A stretch of DNA of 64,000 nt from CAJXII01 sp965242915 (GCA_965242915.1 CBDETN010000026.1:193091-257090); one strand, 5' to 3'. Positions 9,241 through 17,574 are shown, numbered from the stretch's first letter. Translations and numbers: made by a program. Notes: generated from the sequence alone by a model not told the origin.

Positions 9241-11013
9241 TTGTCTAAAAAATTTAAACATCTTCCAATGAGCAGCGATATAGTTAATCTTAATACTAAA
9301 GATATTGAAGATAATTTATTTAACTACTCTTACCATTCACGATATCTAAAAAAACTTCATAAGGGCGATTTTGATAAAGAGGATCCTCATTATATAAGTA
9401 CATACAGCAGCTTTATAGGTGAAGTTTATGAAAATGTAATTTATGAATTATTAATTCGATATGCAGTTAATGAGCCTTATATTACTAAGTTTGTTTTAAA
9501 AGGTCCACATCAAGATGGACATAAAAATGAAAAAAATGGTTTACTTATAGATAGAAATGATCAAATAGTTTATAAGTCCGGATATAAAGATGTAAGTGAA
9601 TTTGATGGTTTGTTTTTTGCCCAAGATGAGCTATGGTTTGTTGAAAGTACAATTGTAAAAACAACTACAAGTTTAAAAAAACGGCTTAAAAAGAAAAAAT
9701 CCTTATTGGAACTTATTTTCCCAGATTTAACTATCAGGGCATTGATTATATTAAGTGCCGGTGTAATGGGTGCTAATAGTTTTCCATTATATTGTACAGT
9801 TTGGGTAACAAAACAACTTAAAGATACTGAACTGATCTCACAATTAATTGATGTTAAAAATCACCCTAAAAAACCTTTTACAGAAATAAAAGCAAAAAAA
9901 TTAATACATACAAAAGATATTAAAATATTTATATTTAAATATTTTGAAACTTTATCTTGGATTTTACGAAAAACCAGAGAAAAAAAAGATACTGTGATAG
10001 ATACTGACTTCTTAATGACGGCAAAATTAAATCAGTACTTTGATATATTTTCAAAACTTTATATTGGTTATATAGAGGTAAATGAATTTAAAAATATATA
10101 TTCCACTTTTAATTTAGAAGATATTGATGAAAATAAGATTATTGTAACAATTGAAAAAACCAAGACAGGGTTTTTGCTGGTATATTATGCAAAGTTAACT
10201 AAAGGTAAATTAAAAAAGATTGAAGTTCTAGAAGACAATACACTTAAAATCAGTGATAAAGACCCAAAAGGTTTTACTGCTAGTGAAACAAAATTTATGA
10301 AGTATATTTGGAAACCTTATCATAGATTAACAAAAGAAGATATTTTACATATTAATAATACTAAAACAGAATCTCCTAAAACAGAGATATACATACTATC
10401 AGATAAGAAAATCAAGCATGTATCAAATCTTCCAACTTTTCAAGTAAATTTTTTACCGACACAAGTAGATATAAGTAAGTATGATGCTTTGATATTTACT
10501 TCTAAGAATGGAGTCTTCTCATTAGATTCTTTTAATGATTACTGGAAAGAAATCCCTAGTTTTGCAATTTCATACAAAACAGCACAATGTATTGAAAAAA
10601 GCGGTGGTAAGCTGGAGTATACAGGTCAAAATGGACATGGAAATAAGTTTGCACAAGAGTTGATACCTTTATTAAAAGATAAAAAAGTTTTATATATCAA
10701 GCCAAAAGAGGTTATATCAGAGCTGACTGATATTTTAAAAAAGAATGATATTATTTGTGATGAGTTAATCACTTATGAAACTGTATGTAAAACTTATGGA
10801 AAAGATAATAAACCACCTAAAAATTCCATTATAGTATTATCTTCCCCCTCAACTTTAAAATGTTTTTTAGAAACTTTTGGATGGGATGAAAGCTATTTGG
10901 CAATTGCAATTGGTAAAACAACATCTAAATTTATTCCAGTGTATATAAATTATAAAATATCAAAACACACATCTTTAGAATCTTGTATTAAATTAGCAAA
11001 AACCTTCCAATAG
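9241..11013 (+). CDS. hemD: Fusion: uncharacterised N-domain + uroporphyrinogen-III synthase
   Basis: A 590-residue protein from a TTG start. From about residue 380 to the end it reads as a HemD domain: EIYILSDKKIKHVSNLP, DALIFTSKNGVFSLDSF, a second lobe DKKVLYIKPKEV with ICDELITYETV, and SIIVLSSPSTLKCF followed by AIAIGKTTSKF. HemD cyclises hydroxymethylbilane to uroporphyrinogen III in haem, sirohaem and cobalamin synthesis. HemD is normally a free protein of about 210-260 residues. The first ~375 residues are not a family I can name. They contain EVYENVIYELL (61-71), EFDGLFF (120-126) and LWFVEST (131-137), a pattern reminiscent of PD-(D/E)XK nucleases but with Thr where the catalytic Lys is expected. 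The fusion could be real or a lost stop between two neighbours. Confidence 0.75.
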   Translation: MSKKFKHLPMSSDIVNLNTKDIEDNLFNYSYHSRYLKKLHKGDFDKEDPHYISTYSSFIGEVYENVIYELLIRYAVNEPYITKFVLKGPHQDGHKNEKNGLLIDRNDQIVYKSGYKDVSEFDGLFFAQDELWFVESTIVKTTTSLKKRLKKKKSLLELIFPDLTIRALIILSAGVMGANSFPLYCTVWVTKQLKDTELISQLIDVKNHPKKPFTEIKAKKLIHTKDIKIFIFKYFETLSWILRKTREKKDTVIDTDFLMTAKLNQYFDIFSKLYIGYIEVNEFKNIYSTFNLEDIDENKIIVTIEKTKTGFLLVYYAKLTKGKLKKIEVLEDNTLKISDKDPKGFTASETKFMKYIWKPYHRLTKEDILHINNTKTESPKTEIYILSDKKIKHVSNLPTFQVNFLPTQVDISKYDALIFTSKNGVFSLDSFNDYWKEIPSFAISYKTAQCIEKSGGKLEYTGQNGHGNKFAQELIPLLKDKKVLYIKPKEVISELTDILKKNDIICDELITYETVCKTYGKDNKPPKNSIIVLSSPSTLKCFLETFGWDESYLAIAIGKTTSKFIPVYINYKISKHTSLESCIKLAKTFQ

Positions 11014-11144
11014 TCAATTATAAATTAAACACTTTTTTCTGAAGACATATATTCTATAGCTTTCAGGAAACTCACAAGCTCGTTTCGATAAAATATATTA
11101 TCCTGAGCGGTACGGGATTTCCATTATTTTGAGGGTCCGATACT
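11014..11144. other. Intergenic stretch with GC-rich, hairpin-prone patch
   Basis: No gene is seen. Bases 11056-11130 are more GC-rich than the surroundings and contain short dyads (AGCTT...AAGCT near 11058-11080; ATCC...GGAT near 11099-11119). They lie just before the first copy of the paired element and could be part of a longer structured RNA or an old mobile-element end. Confidence 0.3.
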
Positions 11145-11255
11145 GTTTTTATGTGAGTAATCGTAATATGATGGTGTGTAACGCTCATCACGAAGTGTTC
11201 CTAAAGTTATAAAATTGGCTTTTAGGGCCAACTTATGGTTAACGGTTGCTTGGGT
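11145..11255 (+). repeat. Paired structured element, copy 1 (111 bp)
   Basis: This block matches 13464-13587 at all but three positions, apart from a 13-base indel. Both copies are in the same orientation, starting GTTTTTATGTGAGTAAT and ending GGTTGCTTGGGT (copy 2 GGCTGCTTGGGT). Homology stops sharply at both edges. Internal dyads shared by both copies include TGATG...CATCA, CAC-GAA-GTG, CCTAAA...TTTAGG and TTGGC-N7-GCCAA. There is no open reading frame. It may be a non-coding RNA, a MITE-like element or a recombination site; I do not recognise the family. Confidence 0.8.
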
Positions 11256-11447
11256 GACTTAGTAGTGTTAATGGTACTTAAAGTGCAACAAAACCAACCA
11301 AAATTATGCACTCATTTTTTTCATTAAGCCACAATTTCTGTAAAGACCAAGTAGCCTAAATATATTGGATTTGTTAATCCTATGTCCACAATTCAACAAA
11401 GTAATAATAGATATTTTCAAGAAAGATGTAAAATAAAATTTATATTT

Positions 11448-11456
11448 TGATATAAT
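11448..11456 (+). promoter_or_regulatory. Extended -10 promoter abutting the zinc-finger gene
   Basis: TGATATAAT (TG-N-TATAAT, an extended -10) ends five bases before the ATG at 11462. A sigma-70 start site 6-8 bases downstream of the -10 would fall on the start codon itself, and no Shine-Dalgarno sequence is present, so the mRNA is likely leaderless. Confidence 0.55.
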
Positions 11457-11461
11457 TTCAT

Positions 11462-11785
11462 ATGAAAAATGAAGATGTAAAAAAAGCAATATATGGTGAA
11501 ATACTAAAAACTGAAAATTCTATAAAAGGTTTGGAAGAACAAAATAAACCAATTGCACCAGATGTATCATTAGGAAGACTTACAAGAATGGATGCCATTA
11601 ATAATAAAAGTGTTATTGAAGCATCATTAAATCAAGCAAAATTAAGATTAAATAGTTTGAATAATGCATTAACAAAAATATATAGTGATGATTTTGGATT
11701 ATGTATAGGTTGTGGAGAAAAAATACCAATAGCTAGATTTTTAATTAGACCTGAAAGTGTTTATTGTGTTGAATGTGCAAGTTAA
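11462..11785 (+). CDS. DksA/TraR-type C4 zinc-finger protein
   Basis: A 107-residue protein. Residues about 1-75 form a helical, coiled-coil-like region. The C-terminal finger has Cys81, Cys84, Cys102 and Cys105 (LCIGCGEKIPIARFLIRPESVYCVEC), the DksA/TraR signature. These proteins enter the RNA polymerase secondary channel and modulate initiation, or bind zinc in related roles. No ribosome binding site is visible upstream. It is the first gene inside the element-bounded island. It is shorter than chromosomal DksA (about 120-150 residues), closer to phage or plasmid TraR-like forms. Confidence 0.8.
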   Translation: MKNEDVKKAIYGEILKTENSIKGLEEQNKPIAPDVSLGRLTRMDAINNKSVIEASLNQAKLRLNSLNNALTKIYSDDFGLCIGCGEKIPIARFLIRPESVYCVECAS

Positions 11786-11805
11786 AATATAAGTTCTGCA
11801 AAAGA

Positions 11806-11811
11806 TATAAT
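11806..11811 (+). promoter_or_regulatory. TATAAT box abutting the J-domain gene
   Basis: GATATAAT ends five bases before the ATG at 11817, with no Shine-Dalgarno sequence between. The spacing repeats that seen at 11448-11456, again suggesting a leaderless transcript. Confidence 0.45.
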
Positions 11812-11816
11812 TTAAA

Positions 11817-12278
11817 ATGAAAACTATATTAGGATTAGTTATTATAGCTTTTGGAATTTTTCTTGAGGTGATATGGCTTGGTGTTTGTTTTGGAACTGTT
11901 ATTATTGGTATATTACTTTTAATATTTGCACCATCTATTCTATTTTTTCCTTTTAATCTTTTTCTAGCTATTGGTCTTACAGTAATGAGAGGTGTACAAT
12001 ACAAATCGTCTGGATTTCAATATAAAGAGTATTCAGGACAATATAATAGTTATGTAAAACCAGAAGATAATTTAGATAAATATTATGAAATACTTGAATC
12101 GAATAAGGCAGATAATTTTGAAACTATAAAAAAAAGATATAGAACATTGATGAAAGAATATCATTATGATTCTATTGTTAGTAAAAATTTACCAGAAGAT
12201 ATGATTAAGTTTGCAGAACAAAAGACAAAAAGTCTAAATGAAGCTTATTCTGCAATAAAAAAAGCTAGAGATAAGTAA
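11817..12278 (+). CDS. Membrane protein with degenerate J-domain
   Basis: A 153-residue protein with two hydrophobic segments (about residues 3-38 and 39-58) and a cytosolic C-terminal J-domain (about 87-150): DKYYEILESNKADNFETIKKRYRTLMKEY, then LNEAYSAIKKA. The J-domain's essential HPD motif, which stimulates Hsp70 ATPase, reads HYD (116-118). The proline is lost, so DnaK stimulation may be weakened or absent. The layout resembles DjlA-like or small membrane J-proteins. It lies 31 bases after the zinc-finger gene and 5 before the thioredoxin-like gene. Confidence 0.75.
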   Translation: MKTILGLVIIAFGIFLEVIWLGVCFGTVIIGILLLIFAPSILFFPFNLFLAIGLTVMRGVQYKSSGFQYKEYSGQYNSYVKPEDNLDKYYEILESNKADNFETIKKRYRTLMKEYHYDSIVSKNLPEDMIKFAEQKTKSLNEAYSAIKKARDK

Positions 12279-12283
12279 TTTTA

Positions 12284-12763
12284 GTGAAAGATATATACAA
12301 TAAAATAAAACATTATCTAAAGGAAATACTCTCCTTTGTTATACTTATAGTTGTTCTGTCTAATATAATTAGTTACTATAAAGCATTAGATATAAGCAAA
12401 GATAAATTAGATATTAAAAATATTTCTTTAAATAATAAGCCTATACTAATTCACTTTTGGGCTACTTGGTGCCCTACTTGTAAAGTTGAAGCTTCAAATA
12501 TACAAACATTATCACAAAGTTATAATGTTTTAACAATTGCAGTTAACTCTGGTAATGATATTAAAATAAAAAAATATTTAGATGATAATAATTTAGATTT
12601 TAAAGTTATCAATGACCACAATAGTTTTTACGCAAAGAAATTTAATATATCAGTTTTTCCAACAACTTTAATATATGATAAGAATAAGAATCTTATTTTT
12701 AGTGAAGTAGGATATACATCTACAATTGGATTATTACTTCGTATGTGGTGGGCTAGCTTATAA
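12284..12763 (+). CDS. Membrane-anchored thioredoxin-like protein (ScsD/TlpA type)
   Basis: A 159-residue protein starting at GTG 12284. It has one N-terminal membrane anchor (about residues 14-33) and a periplasmic thioredoxin fold with the redox motif WCPTC (Cys63, Cys66) in FWATWCPTCKVEAS and the cis-proline loop VFPTTLIYD. Proteins of this type (TlpA/ResA/ScsD) reduce or form disulfides in exported proteins or cytochrome maturation partners. No Shine-Dalgarno sequence precedes it. Its target within the island is unknown. Confidence 0.8.
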   Translation: MKDIYNKIKHYLKEILSFVILIVVLSNIISYYKALDISKDKLDIKNISLNNKPILIHFWATWCPTCKVEASNIQTLSQSYNVLTIAVNSGNDIKIKKYLDDNNLDFKVINDHNSFYAKKFNISVFPTTLIYDKNKNLIFSEVGYTSTIGLLLRMWWASL

Positions 12764-12764
12764 A

Positions 12765-13192
12765 ATGATTAAACTATTTATATCCATATTTAGTATGAAA
12801 AAAATATTGTTAATGTTGATTTTGAATGGATTTTTACTTGCTGATGTAGTTTATGCGAAAGAAAATACAGTGTATGATAAATAAGGTATATTACTTGATA
12901 GCACAACTAAAAAACCTATAGATGGTGTTTTGAAACTGTATTATAGATCAAGAGCATTTTTGACTCTAAAAAGTTAAAATCTGAAATAACATATAAGAAT
13001 TGTGAATATATAGAAAAAAGAACTTTTTATATTTCAGGTGTGCTGGAACAAGTGGTGAAATATAAAGATTTTATAGCAGTAAGAGGATTTAAATATAATA
13101 AAAAAGGATAAAGGATAAAATTTACTGACGAACATCTAAGTATTATCAATAAAGATTTTAAATTTTGGAAGCCTAGAAGTAGTCTTTTTTAA
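12765..13192 (+). pseudogene. Decayed secreted YwqK/MORN-repeat-like gene
   Basis: The frame opens with a signal peptide (MKKILLMLILNGFLLADVVYA), then stops at a TAA after NTVYDK. Reading on gives GILLDSTTKKPIDGVLKLYY, then out of frame LKSEITYKN, EKRTFYISGVLEQVVKYKD and finally FKFWKPRSSLF before TAA. The pieces resemble secreted proteins with repeated 'xGxLKxExxYKNG' units (YwqK/MORN-2 type). At least one nonsense and several frame changes separate them. Boundaries are approximate. Confidence 0.6.
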
Positions 13193-13196
13193 AATT

Positions 13197-13205
13197 TGAT
13201 ATAAT
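13197..13205 (+). promoter_or_regulatory. Extended -10 promoter before the gene fragment
   Basis: TGATATAAT ends six bases before the ATG at 13212. It is the third such box placed almost on a start codon in this island. Confidence 0.4.
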
Positions 13206-13211
13206 ACAATT

Positions 13212-13350
13212 ATGAAAATATTTAAACGATATCAAAAGAGCAATTGAAACTCTATTTGGAAGTGTAATAAACTATTTTGTAATGCAGTATTTAGTTACTG
13301 GAAATTATAAGCAGGGATTAACCCTACTTATTATGAATAAAAAGTATTAG
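13212..13350 (+). pseudogene. Short frameshifted gene fragment, unknown
   Basis: ATG 13212 reads MKIFKRYQKSN then TGA. One base out of frame, the following 36 codons are open: AIETLFGSVINYFVMQY then LVTGNYKQGLTLLIMN, ending at TAG 13348. It looks like a small membrane protein with a one-base frameshift near 13238. I cannot name the family; DUF2061-like small membrane proteins are one possibility. Confidence 0.35.
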
Positions 13351-13463
13351 AGAATTCGTTACTTATCTTGAATAAGTAATACACAAACTCATACACATTT
13401 TCAGAGATTTTCAGCTAATTTAAGATAAAATACCCAAACATAGATATGAGTAGATTGTTAATT

Positions 13464-13587
13464 GTTTTTATGTGAGTAATAGTAATATGATGGTGTGTAA
13501 CGCTCATCACGAAGTGTTCCTAAAGTTATATTCTTACATATAGCAATTGGCTTTTAGGGCCAACCTATGGTTAACGGCTGCTTGGGT
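13464..13587 (+). repeat. Paired structured element, copy 2 (124 bp)
   Basis: Second copy of the element at 11145-11255, same orientation, 2.2 kb downstream. It differs by three substitutions and 13 extra bases in a loop between AAGTTATA and ATTGGC. The extra bases themselves form a small hairpin (TATAT...ATATA), so the length change lies at the tip of a predicted arm. Sharp homology edges in both copies argue for a discrete unit rather than duplication of a larger region. Confidence 0.8.
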
Positions 13588-13609
13588 ATTTTTTGCTTTA
13601 ATAAAAATT

Positions 13610-13672
13610 AGGGTTTAGTGGTTGGGATTTAGGGTTTAGTGTTGTTAGAAGTATATCTAACCACTAAACCCT
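13610..13672. repeat. 14-bp perfect inverted repeat upstream of purD
   Basis: AGGGTTTAGTGGTT (13610-13623) and its exact complement (13659-13672) are separated by 35 bases. The segment TTAGGGTTTAGTG also occurs twice directly (13608-13620, 13629-13641), so two registers of pairing are possible. The hairpin ends 21 bases before the purD TTG. It could be a terminator, a regulatory leader or a palindromic repeat. Confidence 0.75.
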
Positions 13673-13693
13673 TAAAAATATAAAGGATTTTTT

Positions 13694-14989
13694 TTGAATA
13701 TTTTAATTTTAGGAAGTGGCGGGAGAGAATACTCTATAGGACTTGCACTTTCAAAAGAAGATGATGATACAATTTTGCAGGGACGAGGACAACATAATAT
13801 AACTTTTTGCCCAGGTAATGGAGCAACTGACCAATTGGGTCAAAATATAAATATAAAAGATTATAATGAGTTGGCTTCTTGGGCTAAGCAAAATAATATA
13901 GAACTTACAATTGTAGGACCTGAAGCACCTTTGGTTGATGGTGTAGTTGATATTTTTAAAGCAAATGATTTGACAATATTTGGACCATCAGCTAAAGCTG
14001 CTCAATTAGAGGGTAGTAAAGTTTATATGAAAAATATACTTAAAAAGTATAATATTCCAACTGCTGCTTTTATAGAAACGCAAAATCAAGATGAAGCAAA
14101 TAATTTTATTGATTCACAGACTAAACTTCCAATAGTTGTAAAAGCTGATGGATTGTGCGGCGGAAAGGGTGTAATAATTGCAACTTCAAAAGAAGAAGCT
14201 AAAGATGCTGTTAGAGGTATGTTAAGTGGAGAAAGCTTTGGAGATGCAGGAAATGCTGTAATTGTCGAAGAGTTTTTAGATGGATATGAGCTTTCTATTT
14301 TTGCTATTTGTGATGGTGAAAATTATGTAGTTTTGCCTGCTGTTCAAGATCATAAAAAAATAGGTGACGGGGATACCGGACCAAATACGGGCGGAATGGG
14401 TGCTTATGCTCCAACTCCATTGGTAAATGATGATATATATCAAAAAGTAGAAGATAGGGTAATTAAACCTACACTTGAAGGTATGAAAAAAGAGGGAGCT
14501 CCTTTTGCCGGTGTTCTTTTTATTGGTGTTATGGTAGTAGACGGTGAGCCGATTATTTTAGAATATAATGTGAGATTTGGGGATCCTGAGTGTGAAATAC
14601 TTATGCCTTTAATGGCATCAAGTGTAAGTGAACTTTTTTATAAAGGTGCTACAAAACAGTTAGACAAATTTGATTTAAAAATGAAAGATGAATTTGGTGT
14701 TGCAGTTGTAATGGCAAGTGCTAATTATCCATATGGCAGCAGCGAACCGTCTGAGATTATAGTTGATGAGATACACGATGAAGTTTTAAAAGAAAATTCA
14801 CATATTTCGTATGCAGGTGTAACAAAAGAAGATGATACATTATTTGCTACAGGTGGTAGAGTATTACTTTGTATAGGATTTGGTAAAGATCTACAAACTG
14901 CCAGAAATAGAGCTTATGCTTTATGTGGTCAAGTTCATTTTGCCGGTAAAAAGATACGAACAGATATCGCTTACCAAGCTTTAAACTAA
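13694..14989 (+). CDS. purD: Phosphoribosylamine-glycine ligase
   Basis: A 431-residue ATP-grasp enzyme joining phosphoribosylamine and glycine to GAR, the second step of purine synthesis. N-terminal ILILGSGGREYSIGLAL is the family start. The ATP-grasp segments include LPIVVKADGLCGGKGVIIA, VIVEEFLDGYELSIFA, GDTGPNTGGMGAYAPTP and LEYNVRFGDPECEI. The start is TTG at 13694, preceded by AAAGGA with six bases of spacing. The RDD gene follows eight bases after the stop. An inverted repeat lies just upstream. Confidence 0.95.
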   Translation: MNILILGSGGREYSIGLALSKEDDDTILQGRGQHNITFCPGNGATDQLGQNINIKDYNELASWAKQNNIELTIVGPEAPLVDGVVDIFKANDLTIFGPSAKAAQLEGSKVYMKNILKKYNIPTAAFIETQNQDEANNFIDSQTKLPIVVKADGLCGGKGVIIATSKEEAKDAVRGMLSGESFGDAGNAVIVEEFLDGYELSIFAICDGENYVVLPAVQDHKKIGDGDTGPNTGGMGAYAPTPLVNDDIYQKVEDRVIKPTLEGMKKEGAPFAGVLFIGVMVVDGEPIILEYNVRFGDPECEILMPLMASSVSELFYKGATKQLDKFDLKMKDEFGVAVVMASANYPYGSSEPSEIIVDEIHDEVLKENSHISYAGVTKEDDTLFATGGRVLLCIGFGKDLQTARNRAYALCGQVHFAGKKIRTDIAYQALN

Positions 14990-14997
14990 GTATATTA

Positions 14998-15429
14998 ATG
15001 AGTAATATTGATAATTTAGAATTAGCATCAACTAAAAATAGAATAAGAGCTTTTATAATTGATGATTTAGCAGTTACATTTGTTATTATGTTAATGTTAT
15101 GGGATCAAATATCTGTAAGCGGCGGTGATTTTACGACTATTTTATTATTGATCAATGGTGCATTTTTCCAAGTGATGATTTTAAAATTTGTATATCAAAC
15201 TTTTTTTATTTGGTATTATGGAGCGACCTTAGGTAAACTTGTAGTAAAAATAAGAGTTATAGATTTTGATAGTTTTGGTAGAGTTAGTCTGACTAATGCA
15301 CTTCTTAGATCATCGGGTAGAATTCTTAGCGAAATGGTGTTTTATATTGGTTTTTTTGTCGCTTTTTATACAGAGTCTAAACAAACATTTCACGATAAAA
15401 TAGGTAAAACACTTGTCGTTAACGCTTAA
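14998..15429 (+). CDS. RDD-family membrane protein
   Basis: A 143-residue protein with the Arg/Asp pattern of RDD proteins: NRIRAFIIDDLAV (residues about 14-26), GATLGKLVVKIRVID, LRSSGRILSEMVFYIGFF and FHDKIGKTLVV. Two to three membrane segments lie between them. RDD proteins are implicated in ion or organic solute transport, but function here is unknown. It overlaps the start of lptD by 17 bases, suggesting translational coupling in a purD-rdd-lptD unit. Confidence 0.85.
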   Translation: MSNIDNLELASTKNRIRAFIIDDLAVTFVIMLMLWDQISVSGGDFTTILLLINGAFFQVMILKFVYQTFFIWYYGATLGKLVVKIRVIDFDSFGRVSLTNALLRSSGRILSEMVFYIGFFVAFYTESKQTFHDKIGKTLVVNA

Positions 15430-17572
15430 AAAGCTATATCTGTTTTTAGCCCTTTGGGGTATATTATTTAGCAGCGTTAATGCTGAAATAATAAAAGACG
15501 GTGATAAACTTCAATTATTGGCAACCATTATTGAAACAAAAGATAATATTATTACAGCCAGAGGGGATGCTTTACTATATTCACCTCAATATTATATTAC
15601 AGCACAAAAGATAATATATGATAAAGAGAACTTTACTGTTGAATTATTTGATAATGTCAATATAATTAAAGACGGCAAAATGATTACTTTTAGTGATTAT
15701 GCATTTTTGGATTTTTCTAAAGATATTGATACATTTACCCCAATTTTTCTTATGGATAATACAAATAATATATGGATTAATTCAACACAATCAAATAAGT
15801 CAAGTGATTTGATCAAATTTGAAAATTCAACATTGTCAAGTTGTGACTGTTATGATCCTGCATGGAGTATCGGTTTTTCAAGTGGAGATTATAATACAAC
15901 AGAGCAATGGTTAAATACATATAATGCAACCTTGTTTATTAATCAAATACCAATATTATATACACCATATTTTGGGTTTTCAACTGATAAAACACGAAAA
16001 AGCGGACTTTTAAAACCAACAATCGGATATTCAAATATTGAAGGTTTTTTATATGCTCAGCCTATTTTTTATGCTCCAAAATCAAATTGGGATATTGAAT
16101 ATATCCCACAAGTTAGAACCACTAGAGGTTATGGTCATAAAATTGGTTATAGACTCAAAGATTCTGATGTTTCATCTTTAGAATTTAATACCGGATTATT
16201 TAAAGAAAATAATAAATATTTTCAAGAATCAAATTTAATAAATCAAAAACACTATGGCTGGGATTTTAATTATGAAAGAGGTGAAGTATTATCAAAAGAT
16301 AATACGCAAGATGGTTTAGTAGTATCATTACATGGTTTAAATGATATTGATTATATAAATACACAAGCACAAAACAACAGCACTTTAGATAAAAAACTTG
16401 TAGAGTCAAAAATAAAATATTTTTATAATACAGACAAGATATATGCAGATATTGATTTTAAACATTACAAAGATACCTCAAAAACTACTGATGAAGAACA
16501 TGATACAACTATGCATGAATCACCCAAAATACATCTTCATAAATATTCAACACAAACTTTTATTGATGAAATACTGTATTCTGCAGATATTAGATATTCA
16601 AATAAAACAAGAACAAAAGGTTTGAAAGCCAATACAACAGATATCTTTATACCTTTTACATATAGTTTGAAGCTTTTAGATGATTATTTAAATTTTTCAT
16701 TTTCTGAGCAGTTCACATTAATTGACATTAAATACGGCAATAACCCCAATGGCTATGTAAATGGTAAATTTATAGAAAATAAACATATACTGACATTATC
16801 AACAGATTTACTTAAACCATATAAAGATTACATTCATACTGTTAATTTTAAAACCAGTTTAATTATACCGAATATTATAAAACAAGATGGAGATTTATAT
16901 AGTGTTACAAACAGTACAGCAGACCTGGATGTTTTCCCTGTAACAAAAACAAAAAAGAATATTGGTTTTTCACTGAATCAATCTATATATGATAAAGAAA
17001 ATGTATCTAAAATCATAAATCATAAAATCAATCAATCAATTATTTATAATGATGATGAAACATATAAATTATCAGACTTAGAAAATGAGTTGATATTATA
17101 TTATAAGTATGGACAATTATCTAATAGAATTTTATATAATCACCAAGATAAAGTTATTATTAATTCATCAACATCTGCTTCATTTAATAAAGATGACTTT
17201 ACTTCAAATATTTATTATAGTTATTCTAAAGATACTTCCCTAGTCAGCTCTAACAGTGAATCTTATACTTATAGAGATTTACCTGATGCAGAAAGTGTAA
17301 CACTGCAATTAGGTTATAGGTTTAATAAATATTATCAAATAGCTTATAAAGAAGAATATGATTTGGTTACAGAAGTTTCAAAATTAAAAGAATATACTTT
17401 TGGTATAGATAAAAAATGTTGGGCATTAAACTTAAAATTAGCAGATAATTTAGTTGCATCTGCAACTACAAATAATAAAGCTATCAGACAAAATGTTATT
17501 TATATAGAGTTTACTTTAAAACCAATTATAACACTAAACCAAACATATATTCAAAAGAAAAGAGAAAAATAA
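15413..17572 (+). CDS. lptD: LPS-assembly protein LptD
   Basis: A 719-residue outer-membrane protein that with LptE inserts lipopolysaccharide into the outer leaflet. It has a signal peptide (about residues 1-24), an N-terminal OstA-like domain (about 30-140; GDKLQLLATIIETKDNIITARGDA) and a long C-terminal beta-barrel ending in FTLKPIITLNQTYIQKK. Cysteines occur as an SSCDC group near residue 144 and one near the C-terminus (KKCWALNLK), available for the disulfides that control LptD maturation. The TTG start overlaps the RDD gene. Length is typical for Campylobacterota. Confidence 0.9.
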   Translation: MSLTLKKLYLFLALWGILFSSVNAEIIKDGDKLQLLATIIETKDNIITARGDALLYSPQYYITAQKIIYDKENFTVELFDNVNIIKDGKMITFSDYAFLDFSKDIDTFTPIFLMDNTNNIWINSTQSNKSSDLIKFENSTLSSCDCYDPAWSIGFSSGDYNTTEQWLNTYNATLFINQIPILYTPYFGFSTDKTRKSGLLKPTIGYSNIEGFLYAQPIFYAPKSNWDIEYIPQVRTTRGYGHKIGYRLKDSDVSSLEFNTGLFKENNKYFQESNLINQKHYGWDFNYERGEVLSKDNTQDGLVVSLHGLNDIDYINTQAQNNSTLDKKLVESKIKYFYNTDKIYADIDFKHYKDTSKTTDEEHDTTMHESPKIHLHKYSTQTFIDEILYSADIRYSNKTRTKGLKANTTDIFIPFTYSLKLLDDYLNFSFSEQFTLIDIKYGNNPNGYVNGKFIENKHILTLSTDLLKPYKDYIHTVNFKTSLIIPNIIKQDGDLYSVTNSTADLDVFPVTKTKKNIGFSLNQSIYDKENVSKIINHKINQSIIYNDDETYKLSDLENELILYYKYGQLSNRILYNHQDKVIINSSTSASFNKDDFTSNIYYSYSKDTSLVSSNSESYTYRDLPDAESVTLQLGYRFNKYYQIAYKEEYDLVTEVSKLKEYTFGIDKKCWALNLKLADNLVASATTNNKAIRQNVIYIEFTLKPIITLNQTYIQKKREK

Positions 17573-17574
17573 AA

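Noticed and set aside
11145..13587. Integron attC sites
   Set aside because: AAC...GTT cores can be found in both element copies, but the putative R''/R' boxes pair at only about four of seven positions and no matching L boxes are seen. No integrase is present, and several genes rather than one lie between the copies.
13608..13641. Telomere-like TTTAGGG repeat
   Set aside because: Only two units occur and they are part of an inverted repeat; a circular bacterial chromosome needs no such signal.
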